Shown: positions 24,521-32,452 of the stretch, piece after piece
Position numbering within the stretch: the stretch's first letter is position 1
Layout of the letters: each line of letters starts with the position of its first letter
Assembly: GCF_004634215.1 (NCBI RefSeq)
Contig: NZ_SMMH01000027.1
Coordinates: forward strand, 1 to 48,248
Length of the DNA: 48,248 nucleotides
From: Deinococcus fonticola
GTDB taxonomy: Bacteria > Deinococcota > Deinococci > Deinococcales > Deinococcaceae
Direction: 5' to 3'
Made by a program: the position numbers and the translations under genes
Notes under the pieces: generated by a model
The model's input: only the letters and a program-made list of their open reading frames with translations
Told to the model about the DNA's origin: nothing
Databases searched by the model: none

Positions 24521-24771
24521 TCAGGTCTGATTTTCAGGCCTGCAGACGGTGGACATCACGCCCATGGCGCGTTCCGGCTCCCCGCCCACTTCCGAGGCAT
24601 TGAAGGTCATGCCGTGGTGGGTGACGCCAAGGGTGAACTCGACCCGGCCAGGTTCCGTGACCACCAGCTTCAGGAAGTAGTGGGGCCCAAAGGTGAGGCT
24701 GAGGCTCTGGATCTGCCCGGCGGCATGGCGTTTGATTCGTGACCTTTCAAACGTTCCTGTTGATCATTCAT
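24521..24771 (-). pseudogene. Frameshifted small gene coupled to the helicase gene
   Basis: ATG 24771 overlaps the helicase stop as ATGA and starts MNDQQERLKGHESN. A second frame then reads RHAAGQIQSLSLTFGPHYFL, KLVVTEPGRVEFTLGVTHHG and ends in RPENQT at TGA 24521-24523. The second frame has no start codon of its own, so one indel near 24725-24750 probably broke a gene of about 83 codons. I recognise no family. Confidence 0.5.
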
Positions 24772-27461
24772 ACTGCGGTTCCCTGTGCAGGTGTCTGGGT
24801 CAACTCTCCCAGGTCAAGGTCGTACCAGCCCAGCTCACTTACGCCGGGAATCGGCTGCACACCTTCCACCGGAACAACCGTGAACGAGGTGTCCCAGCGA
24901 CTGTCGGTAATCAGCCGTCCCTTGTAATGCAGGCCTTTGCGAGGGTGGTAGTAGAGATCCTGAATGTTCATCTCGCGGTTGTCGTGTAGAACGCAGATGC
25001 CCTGCGATCCAGGCACGATGACCTGCACCAGTTCCCCGGGTGGTGGCGTTTCAGGCTGTGACTGACTCCAGGCTGGGATGTGCGGAGTGAGCTGGCTGGC
25101 CCGGTACAGGTCGGTGAGCGCCCCGGCGAACTGCGCCGCTGCGTCGCGTTCCGCGCCCGTTTCTGCCTGCTGGCAGGTGAACTGCGCGAGTTGGGCCGCG
25201 GTACCGAGTACTTTTTCCAGCACGCCGTCTTCCATCAAGCGGGCTGACAGGCGCAGGCTGCCGTAGGTCTGGTCGTACACGACCAGCACGTAGGCTCCCT
25301 TGTCGAGGCCCGGCTGGCTGAGGCGCAGGCGGTCGGCCGTGATGCCGATGTCACGGCGCTCGAAAGGCACTTCGATCCCGAACGCTTCCAAGATCAGGTC
25401 GGCCAGGCGTTGCCGCTGCAAGTCCGCTTGCAGCAGCGGATGGTGCAGCACCACGCCGGTACTGTAGAAGTTGCGCGTGAACTGCGAGTGCTGGAAGTAG
25501 ATGCCAGTCTGGTGAGCGTCCAGCGGGTACGGGCTGGAAAACTCGTTGTTCCCACGCCGCTCGCTGAATCCGATGACCTTTTCCGCGATCATCACGTCGC
25601 AGTCCACCAGCGTGAGCAGACCGCGGCACTCGGCCCGCGTGACACTCTCCGGTTCCAGGTTTGGGTACGCCAGGGTGGGCAGGCAGATGGGTTTGGTCGA
25701 GTAGCGTTTCTCCGGGCGGGCCTGCACTCTGCGGGACACGGGATGCACCTTGGTGATGCGGAAAGCGCGGGTCATGTACAGGTACACCGCCCCCGGGTAA
25801 GCCTCACGCATCACCTGCGAATATGACAGCGAGCCGAGTTCGAAGGGTTCGTTGTTGTGCCGCACCTCGACCTGGAAGCTGCTCTCCACGTCCCGCAGCG
25901 GGAAGGCATGATGGGGATCTTCGCCCGCCTGGGTTTTGAGACTCTGCATGGTCTGCGGGAGCGTGCCCGAGCGTTCTCTGGCCACGATGTCGAGAAAACC
26001 GGCTGGCCATTCGATCGGCGTGGTGAAGTCAGTCTCCACATCCCGCCTCTGCACTGTCAGGAGCGATTCATGCTCCCCTCCGCTCTGAGCCAGGCAGAGC
26101 GCGTGAATACACTGAATGTTGGGGTTTTCCAGGTACAGGGCGCTGGTCGCCGGGGGACGGTTCAGGACATCTTCAGGTTGCTGGAACAGGATGTCGTCGG
26201 TAGGCGAACCTGTGTGCAGGATGAATACCCGGCCCGGTTTGCGCCGCCCGACGCGACCGATCCGTTGGTAGAAACTGGTGCTGGAGGTGGGAACGCCCAC
26301 CAGCACCACCGCGTCCAGGTAAGGAATATCCATCCCGAGTTCCAGCGCGCTGGTGGAAATCACGCCGTCCAGTTGCCCCTCGCTCAGGCGGCGCTGAATC
26401 TCGTCGCGGTCACGCGCTTCGTACCCGCTGCGGTAGGGCAGCACTTTCAGGCGTGCGAGTGTGGAATCGTCGCGCAGATTGACTTCCTCGGCATTTTCTT
26501 CGGAATCTTCTGCCTGCGGGTCGTTCTGGCGGGCCACGATGCTGGCAAGGTTCTCGGTCTGCTTGCGGGAATCGGTGAAGCACAGGAACTTGACGCCTGC
26601 CTGGGACAGCCTCCGTAGCAGGTTAGATGCCCCGCTCAGCAGGTCCTTCACGCCGCCCTGGGGTTTCAGGAAATGCAGGCTGACGCCCGCCTTGGGTGAT
26701 CCGTCTTCAGCAGGGCCGATGACCGTGAAATCGCGTCCAAACAGGAGACGCAGGTGCTCGGCTGGATCGGCCAGGGTGGCCGAGGCACACACGAACTGCA
26801 GCCGTTTGCGGCTGAGGGTCTTCGAGGCGTGCTCGAAGCGCCTCATCAGGTAGGCCGCGTTGCTGCCGAACACGCCGGTGAAGGTGTGCACCTCGTCGGC
26901 GATGATCAGGCGCACATCTCGCACGAACTGGGCCACGGCACGCTTGGCCAGGTTCGAGAGTAACCAGGCATGCATCACGTCCGGTGTGAGAATCACCACC
27001 CGGCAGTCCCGCAAGATCTCCTCACGCTGCTGGACGTTGACACTCCCGTCTATACGGCCCACCCGCGCGCTGATGTTGGCTTCGCGCAGGGCCTCACGCC
27101 AGCGCTGTTCCTGCTCAGCCCCGAGGGCTTTCTGGGGGTAGAGCACGATCACCTTGCCGCCAGGCAGGGTCGTCAGCAGTTCCATAGCCGCCAGGTGGAA
27201 GCACAGCGTTTTGCCGCTGGCGGTGCCGGTCGTCACCGCAAAACTCTCGAAATCGGACGCCAGCACCGCGGCCTGCGCCTGATGCCGGTAGATCCCCTGC
27301 GGGTAGGTGCGGGCCAGATAACGCCTGACTTCCTCACTGCAGGGCAGGTCGGTGGTGGCGACGCGCCGGGCCGGTCGCGCTGGAAGTTGAATCTCCGCTT
27401 GCTGCTGCCAACCGGCGCGTTCTACCACCTGCTGGATGTCCGTCGATTCGAGTGGGGTCAT
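24768..27461 (-). CDS. DEAD/DEAH-type superfamily 2 helicase (YprA/MrfA-like)
   Basis: An 897-aa superfamily 2 helicase. Motifs are YRHQAQAA, Walker A TTGTASGKTLCFHLA (about residues 75-89), VIVLYPQKALGAEQ, the DEVH box LIIADEVHTFTG (about 184-195), CASATLADP (motif III), VISTSALELGMDI and QRIGRVGRRKPGR (motif VI, about 395-407). The C-terminal half (about 480-897) is not a standard tetra-Cys DUF1998 unit and remains unassigned. The start ATG 27461 has a GGAGG site 6 bp ahead; an in-frame codon further upstream would add about 26 residues without similarity. It is divergent from brxA, 185 bp away, and may be an accessory helicase of the BREX island. It overlaps a broken small gene at its end. 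Confidence 0.85.
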   Translation of the reverse strand: MTPLESTDIQQVVERAGWQQQAEIQLPARPARRVATTDLPCSEEVRRYLARTYPQGIYRHQAQAAVLASDFESFAVTTGTASGKTLCFHLAAMELLTTLPGGKVIVLYPQKALGAEQEQRWREALREANISARVGRIDGSVNVQQREEILRDCRVVILTPDVMHAWLLSNLAKRAVAQFVRDVRLIIADEVHTFTGVFGSNAAYLMRRFEHASKTLSRKRLQFVCASATLADPAEHLRLLFGRDFTVIGPAEDGSPKAGVSLHFLKPQGGVKDLLSGASNLLRRLSQAGVKFLCFTDSRKQTENLASIVARQNDPQAEDSEENAEEVNLRDDSTLARLKVLPYRSGYEARDRDEIQRRLSEGQLDGVISTSALELGMDIPYLDAVVLVGVPTSSTSFYQRIGRVGRRKPGRVFILHTGSPTDDILFQQPEDVLNRPPATSALYLENPNIQCIHALCLAQSGGEHESLLTVQRRDVETDFTTPIEWPAGFLDIVARERSGTLPQTMQSLKTQAGEDPHHAFPLRDVESSFQVEVRHNNEPFELGSLSYSQVMREAYPGAVYLYMTRAFRITKVHPVSRRVQARPEKRYSTKPICLPTLAYPNLEPESVTRAECRGLLTLVDCDVMIAEKVIGFSERRGNNEFSSPYPLDAHQTGIYFQHSQFTRNFYSTGVVLHHPLLQADLQRQRLADLILEAFGIEVPFERRDIGITADRLRLSQPGLDKGAYVLVVYDQTYGSLRLSARLMEDGVLEKVLGTAAQLAQFTCQQAETGAERDAAAQFAGALTDLYRASQLTPHIPAWSQSQPETPPPGELVQVIVPGSQGICVLHDNREMNIQDLYYHPRKGLHYKGRLITDSRWDTSFTVVPVEGVQPIPGVSELGWYDLDLGELTQTPAQGTAV

Positions 27462-27532
27462 AGGGTGCCTCCGTGGCTTTACTCTGCGCGGGTCGCCCGT
27501 CACCGGTTGACACGGGGGATGGGGGATGAGCA

Positions 27533-27549
27533 GCGTCATTCATTGACGC
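27533..27549. promoter_or_regulatory. Dispersed palindrome copy 8 (perfect), between the helicase and brxA
   Basis: GCGTCATTCATTGACGC is a perfect GCGTCA-N5-TGACGC dyad. It begins 72 bp before the helicase start on the minus strand and ends 97 bp before the proposed brxA start on the plus strand, so one regulator could control both divergent units. Confidence 0.55.
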
Positions 27550-27646
27550 GGAAGGTAAGCAAAATGAAATTCGTGTGAGGATAGTATCTTCGCGATTCCA
27601 TCACGATCCTGACGAACGCCTCCATGAAGATCCGGGAACCTCGGTT

Positions 27647-28411
27647 ATGCTCAAAAAAATGACGTCCAAACCCACCACTTCAAAAACGAACCGCCGCGCG
27701 GGATCGGTGCACACCAGCCGCACCATCATGGTTGATAACCTGCAGGCAGTTCTGACCTACACCACTAACGGAATCTTGAATTCGGAAGAGCTTAAAAAAG
27801 CGGTCGTGGACGACAACCTCCTCGGCAAGAAGACGGAACGCACCCGCCTGCGCAGCTGGCGCTACCTGAACAGCACTTACCGGCTGGATGATCCCGACCT
27901 GGCTGTGTCTGGATTCTTGAAGCTCTGGGAACAGTTTCCTGAGGCCCAGAACCAACTGGCCCTTCTGCGAGCCTTCCCGGGGGATCCCTTACTCCAGCTC
28001 AGTGCCGGGTGGATGGGCACACTGCCCATCGGTCAGAACGTGGGCTGGCCTGAGCTGGCGGAATTCCTGAAGAAGGAAGGAGTGAAATACAGCGAAAAGA
28101 CGATGGGCAGCATCGCACGAAATCTCCTGTCCAGCTGGGCGCAGGTGGGCTGGCTTTCCGGCAAAGTGGCCAAAAAGCGGTTGCAGGTCACCTGGCACCC
28201 TGCCGCCATCACGTCCCTGCTTTTTCAGGAATACCGCCAGGGGGCCAGGGGGCTGGGGCTGTACGAGAGTAAGACCGCAAAAGCACTGGGCCTGGCGCCT
28301 GAGCAATTGGACACCCTCGCCAGCGAGGCCGGTCGGCTTGGAATGCTGAATTACCATCGCCTGGACGACGTCCTTGAGATCACCTTTCCAAAACTCGTGG
28401 AGGCTCCATGA
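27647..28411 (+). CDS. brxA: BREX protein BrxA (DUF1819-like)
   Basis: A 254-aa protein in the brxA position of a type 1 BREX operon. BrxA is a small DNA-binding protein needed for phage resistance in several BREX systems. Similarity to the family is suggested by SGFLKLWEQFPEAQNQLALL, LLQLSAGWMGTLPIGQNVGW and a helix-turn-helix-like C-terminal part (LAPEQLDTLASEAGRLGMLN). The start is uncertain: ATG 27647, ATG 27659 and GTG 27575 are all in frame and none has a strong ribosome site. I chose 27647 because the residues before it look non-conserved. The stop overlaps the brxB start (ATGA), so the two are coupled. The assignment rests largely on context. Confidence 0.8.
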   Translation: MLKKMTSKPTTSKTNRRAGSVHTSRTIMVDNLQAVLTYTTNGILNSEELKKAVVDDNLLGKKTERTRLRSWRYLNSTYRLDDPDLAVSGFLKLWEQFPEAQNQLALLRAFPGDPLLQLSAGWMGTLPIGQNVGWPELAEFLKKEGVKYSEKTMGSIARNLLSSWAQVGWLSGKVAKKRLQVTWHPAAITSLLFQEYRQGARGLGLYESKTAKALGLAPEQLDTLASEAGRLGMLNYHRLDDVLEITFPKLVEAP

Positions 28412-28941
28412 GCCAGACGACCCAATTGTTCGAACGGTACAGACAGCAACTCCAACTGCCCCAGAACCCGTACCTCTCGCCCGCCGAGCGCATCTGGATC
28501 GCGGTACACGACCCGGCGGAAGAACGCCGTATCCGGGGCAATATCCGCGAGTTCGCGCTGGTCACCCAGCAGCAGAACCTGGAATGGAGTCATTTCGATC
28601 TGACCCCACACTTCGCCCGCTGGATGCTTGAGCACCCGTACCACGAGGCGTATTTCGCTGAACCGGAACTGCTCAAAGGGGCCTTACAGGGGTTCGAGAA
28701 TGTCCTGCTGGACGCCCTGCAGGCTGAGATGGCAAGACTCTCCCCCCAGAGTGTCCTGGCTGTCACCGGGGCCGGAACCCTCTACGGCCTGACTCGCATT
28801 TCCACCGTCATTGAACGCGCTGCCCCCAGCCTCCGTGGCCGCATGCTGCTGTTTTTCCCGGGCAGCCTCGAAGGCCACAATTACCGCCTGCTCAACGCCC
28901 GCGACGGCTGGAATTACCATTCCGTGCCTCTGCTTCCCTGA
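28408..28941 (+). CDS. brxB: BREX protein BrxB (DUF1788)
   Basis: A 177-aa BrxB/DUF1788 protein, an essential part of type 1 BREX with unclear biochemistry. The family pattern is visible in NPYLSPAERIWIAVHDPAEE, FDLTPHFARWMLEHPYHEAY and VLAVTGAGTLYGLTRISTVI. It also shows in LLFFPGSLEGHNYRLLNARD and YHSVPL. GGAGG precedes ATG 28408, which overlaps the brxA stop. Its stop lies 12 bp before the brxC start. Length and order (brxA-brxB-brxC) are normal for the system. Confidence 0.92.
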   Translation: MSQTTQLFERYRQQLQLPQNPYLSPAERIWIAVHDPAEERRIRGNIREFALVTQQQNLEWSHFDLTPHFARWMLEHPYHEAYFAEPELLKGALQGFENVLLDALQAEMARLSPQSVLAVTGAGTLYGLTRISTVIERAAPSLRGRMLLFFPGSLEGHNYRLLNARDGWNYHSVPLLP

Positions 28942-28953
28942 AGGAGATCCACC

Positions 28954-31900
28954 TTGCAAAACGCTGAACTTTTTGCCCGCGATCCACGTCATTTCAACAT
29001 TCCGAATAGCGGCGTCACCATGCTCAGCACGCCTGTCAACGACGCGCAGTGGCAGGTACTGAAGTGGGAGTTGGAAAGCTTCGTCTGTGAAGGTCAGTAC
29101 GCCCGCGGTCTGGAACGGCTGCTGAGAACGTACCTGCAACGGGTGGGCGAATCCGATCAGCCGGGGTGGTGGATCAGCGGGTTTTACGGTTCCGGGAAAT
29201 CGCACCTGGTGCGGGTACTGGAGCACCTCTGGACGAACACCCGCTTCCCGGACGGCAGCCTGGCCAGGGATCTGGTACACCTGCCCGCTGACATCACGAA
29301 TCTGCTGCGGGAACTGGACGCCGAGGGCAAACGTGAGGGGGGGCTGTGGGCCGCTTCGGGAACGCTGGGTGCGGGTGCGGGTGACGCTGTCCGCCTGGCA
29401 TTTGCGTCGATCCTCTTCCGGGCCGCGGGTTTACCCTCGCAGTATCAGCAGGCGCGACTGGTGCTCTGGTTGATGCAGAAGGGCGTCCTGGAAAACGTAC
29501 GCCGGGTGATCGATGCCTCCAACGAAACCTGGGCCTTCGCACTGGAGAATATGTACCTTTCTGTGCCGCTGGCCACAGCCATCAAGGATGCGGTGCCCGG
29601 ATTCAGTTCCGAGTCTGAAGTCCGTACCCTGTTCAAGGAGCAGTTCCGCCAGCCCAGTGACCTGAGCGATGAGGAAGTGCTGACGGTAGCGGAAGAAGTG
29701 ATAGCGCTGCAGAGTCATAAGCCCGGCAAACTGCCGTGCACGCTGGTCATTCTCGATGAAGTGCAGCAATTCGTGGCCGGGGCAGACAACCGCATCGACC
29801 AGGTGGCCCGCCTGGCGGAAAGCGTCACCAAGCGTTTCGGCGGGAAACTGCTGCTGGTCGCCACCGGGCAGTCGGCGATGGGAGCCACACCACAGCTGTC
29901 GAAGATCAAAGACCGCTTTCCGATGGCGGTCGAATTGAGCAGCGCAGACGTAGATCAGGTGGTGCGTCAGGTGCTCCTGCGAAAAAATCCCACCCACGCG
30001 GGCGAGTTGAATACGTTACTCGATCAGGCCAGCGGTGAGATCAACCGCCACCTGAAAGACAGCCCGCGCCTGAAACGGCAGGCGAGTGACGACCAGATTC
30101 TGGCCGCCGATTACCCGATCCTGCCCAGCCGCCGCCGCCTATGGGAGGAATTCATCCGGAGTATCGACCGGGTCGGGGGTAGCGGTCAGTTGCGCAGCCA
30201 ACTGCGCATCACCCATGAAGCGAACCAGGCTGTGGCTGGCAAAGTGGCCGGGCACGTCGTTGGCACCGATTTTGTCTACCAGACTTTAGAAGCCAACATG
30301 CTGAATACCGGGGCGCTGCTCCCCGACCTCTCCACCCAGATCAAGAAACTGGCCCTGGGCAACCATGGCCCTCTGAAAGAGCGGATCGCCCAGGTGCTCT
30401 TCATCATCTCGCGCCTCGATCCTGGCCTCGGCGTCAAGGCCACCGAGAGCGTCATCGCCGACCTGTTGGTGGAAAACCTGAATGAAGGCAGCAGCGGCCT
30501 GCGCGCCCAGTTGACCGGCGTCCTGGCGGAACTGGTGGAGTCCGGGCAGGTGATGCAGCACGACAACGAGTACCGGCTCCAGACCCGCGAGGGGGCAGAG
30601 TGGGAGGGGGCCTTCCGGACAGCGTTTAACCGCTTCCTGGGTGACGAGGTGGCTCAACTTCAGAAACGCGACGATCAACTCAAGAAGGCGGTGGAAGCGA
30701 GTTTCAAGCGGCACCTCACCTTCACGCAGGGCGAGAGCCGCACCGCCCGTAAAGGCGAGATCTACTACTCCGCCCCACCGACAGAGACCACCACCATTCC
30801 CATCTGGGTGCGCCGCGGCTGGGACGAAACGCAGCCGCAGGTTCGGCAGGACGCGTTAAATGTCGGGAATGAGAGTCCAGTGGTGTACGTCTACCTGCCG
30901 GAACCGGATCGCCAGGCCCTGAAAACCCAGGTCTCCACCCTCCTCGCCGCCTCGGAAGTGCTGACCATGCGGCCCAACCCGACCACGCCCGGCGCACGGG
31001 AGGCGCAGCAGGCCATGCAGACGCGGCGCAACAACGCGCAGGCGGAAGTCGAGCGACTGATCGCGCAGATGGTGGGAGGAGCGCGGGTCATTCAGGGGGG
31101 CGGTCAGGAAGTGGACGGCAACCTATCTGAAGCGTTGCCCAGGGCGCTCAATGCCTCCACGACCCGCCTGTACTCACAATTCAAGCCTGGCGATCAGGCC
31201 AGATGGGGAACGGTGCTGACCCAGGCGCGACAGGCCAACGCGAGCGCACTGGACGCCATCAACCACAGCGCCGAACCGGTCAAGCACCCGGTGCTGCAAG
31301 CGGTGCTTTCCGAGATTGGGTCTGGTAAGAAAGGCACGGATCTGCGCAGGAAGTTTACCGGCGTGCCGTACGGCTGGCCGCAGGACGCAGTGGACAGCGC
31401 CCTGGTCATGTTGACCCTGCTGGGGAACGTGACGGCTTCCGTGAACGGCAGCGAAGTCACCGCCAAGCAGCTTGATGCGGGCACGCTCGGCAAGGCCGAT
31501 TTCCGCACCGTGAACGAGCCCCTCACCAAGGGACAGTTGCTGGCGGTGCGTGGGGTGTACACCGACCTCGGCATGAAGGTGGACAGCGGTCAAGAAAGTG
31601 CCATGGCCAGTACCTACGTCAGCCGCCTCAAGGACAAGGTACAGGCTTCCGGGGGTGATGCGCCCCTTCCCGATCGTCTGGAGCAGGGCTCACTGATCCA
31701 CCTTCAGGGCTTGACGGGTCGGGAACTGCTGCGTCAGATCTATGAACACAAAGACGCCCTGAAGGAACTGAACGCCGCTGCACAGTCCCGCATCGATCTG
31801 ATCAAGCAGCGCACCGAGGACTGGCAGAAAGTCCAGAGACTGCTAAAGCACAACACCGATCCGGCATTACAGAGTCAGGCGGATGCCATCGTCAGCAACC

Positions 31901-32379
31901 GGTTGCTGCTCGACGATCCAGATCCAGCTGTGCCGCTCCGAAACGACGTGATGAACAGCTTGCGGGAAAAGCTCAATCAGGCGCGCGAGCAGTATGTCAG
32001 TAGGCTGGAAGCAGGTGTCGGCGAGGTTAAGTCGATGCCGCAGTGGGCCGAGTACCCGGAAGACAACCGGGAGAGCCTCTTTTTGAAACACGGCTTAACT
32101 GGGCTCGATAAGCCGAAAGTCTCCAGTATCAACGAGGTCATCGCGGCCCTGGAACAGCGCAACCTGACCGGCTGGGCGGACGCTACTGAAGCTATTGCCG
32201 GACGCATCCAGCGCGTCAAGGAGGATGTGATCCGGGAGACGGCACCCAAGGCAGAGGTGATTCGTCCTAAGGGGGCGACCTTACATTCCGCCGAAGATGT
32301 GGAGACTTACTTAGACGCGCTGAAGCAGGAAATCATGAAATCCATCGCTGAAGGCAGACCGGTGGTTATCAACGGATAA
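28954..32379 (+). CDS. brxC: BREX protein BrxC, large P-loop ATPase
   Basis: A 1141-aa ATPase matching BrxC (DUF499/ORC-like, usually about 1200 aa), which forms part of the BREX complex with PglX and PglZ. Walker A is SGFYGSGKSHLVRVLEHL (about residues 74-91), and Walker B is LVILDEVQQFVAG (about 264-276). Arg-finger and sensor regions follow in LLVATGQSAMG and KIKDRFPMAVEL. The C-terminal half is mostly helical. The start is TTG 28954, 7 bp behind AAGGAG; no ATG in frame is closer. After its stop a gap of 73 bp with a -10-like box suggests that the following genes can also be read from their own promoter. Confidence 0.93.
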   Translation: MQNAELFARDPRHFNIPNSGVTMLSTPVNDAQWQVLKWELESFVCEGQYARGLERLLRTYLQRVGESDQPGWWISGFYGSGKSHLVRVLEHLWTNTRFPDGSLARDLVHLPADITNLLRELDAEGKREGGLWAASGTLGAGAGDAVRLAFASILFRAAGLPSQYQQARLVLWLMQKGVLENVRRVIDASNETWAFALENMYLSVPLATAIKDAVPGFSSESEVRTLFKEQFRQPSDLSDEEVLTVAEEVIALQSHKPGKLPCTLVILDEVQQFVAGADNRIDQVARLAESVTKRFGGKLLLVATGQSAMGATPQLSKIKDRFPMAVELSSADVDQVVRQVLLRKNPTHAGELNTLLDQASGEINRHLKDSPRLKRQASDDQILAADYPILPSRRRLWEEFIRSIDRVGGSGQLRSQLRITHEANQAVAGKVAGHVVGTDFVYQTLEANMLNTGALLPDLSTQIKKLALGNHGPLKERIAQVLFIISRLDPGLGVKATESVIADLLVENLNEGSSGLRAQLTGVLAELVESGQVMQHDNEYRLQTREGAEWEGAFRTAFNRFLGDEVAQLQKRDDQLKKAVEASFKRHLTFTQGESRTARKGEIYYSAPPTETTTIPIWVRRGWDETQPQVRQDALNVGNESPVVYVYLPEPDRQALKTQVSTLLAASEVLTMRPNPTTPGAREAQQAMQTRRNNAQAEVERLIAQMVGGARVIQGGGQEVDGNLSEALPRALNASTTRLYSQFKPGDQARWGTVLTQARQANASALDAINHSAEPVKHPVLQAVLSEIGSGKKGTDLRRKFTGVPYGWPQDAVDSALVMLTLLGNVTASVNGSEVTAKQLDAGTLGKADFRTVNEPLTKGQLLAVRGVYTDLGMKVDSGQESAMASTYVSRLKDKVQASGGDAPLPDRLEQGSLIHLQGLTGRELLRQIYEHKDALKELNAAAQSRIDLIKQRTEDWQKVQRLLKHNTDPALQSQADAIVSNRLLLDDPDPAVPLRNDVMNSLREKLNQAREQYVSRLEAGVGEVKSMPQWAEYPEDNRESLFLKHGLTGLDKPKVSSINEVIAALEQRNLTGWADATEAIAGRIQRVKEDVIRETAPKAEVIRPKGATLHSAEDVETYLDALKQEIMKSIAEGRPVVING

Positions 32380-32429
32380 AGGCCCGGAATGGCCTCACAC
32401 CATTGAGAAAACTGTCAGGGCATGACCTC

Positions 32430-32435
32430 TATACT
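32430..32435 (+). promoter_or_regulatory. Candidate internal promoter (-10 box) before the RelE-UvrD gene
   Basis: TATACT lies 18 bp before ATG 32453 in the only sizeable gap of the upstream half of the BREX operon. A TTGAGA at 32403-32408 is 21 bp away, longer than ideal. A small inverted repeat (AGGCC, GGCCT) follows the brxC stop but has no T-run. Confidence 0.35.
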
Positions 32436-32452
32436 TCTTCGTTAAGGCCTAC

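Noticed and set aside
344..27461. A DISARM system made of the SNF2 helicase and the helicase at 24768
   Set aside because: The two genes are more than 20 kb apart, and no DrmB, DrmC or DISARM methyltransferase was found next to either.
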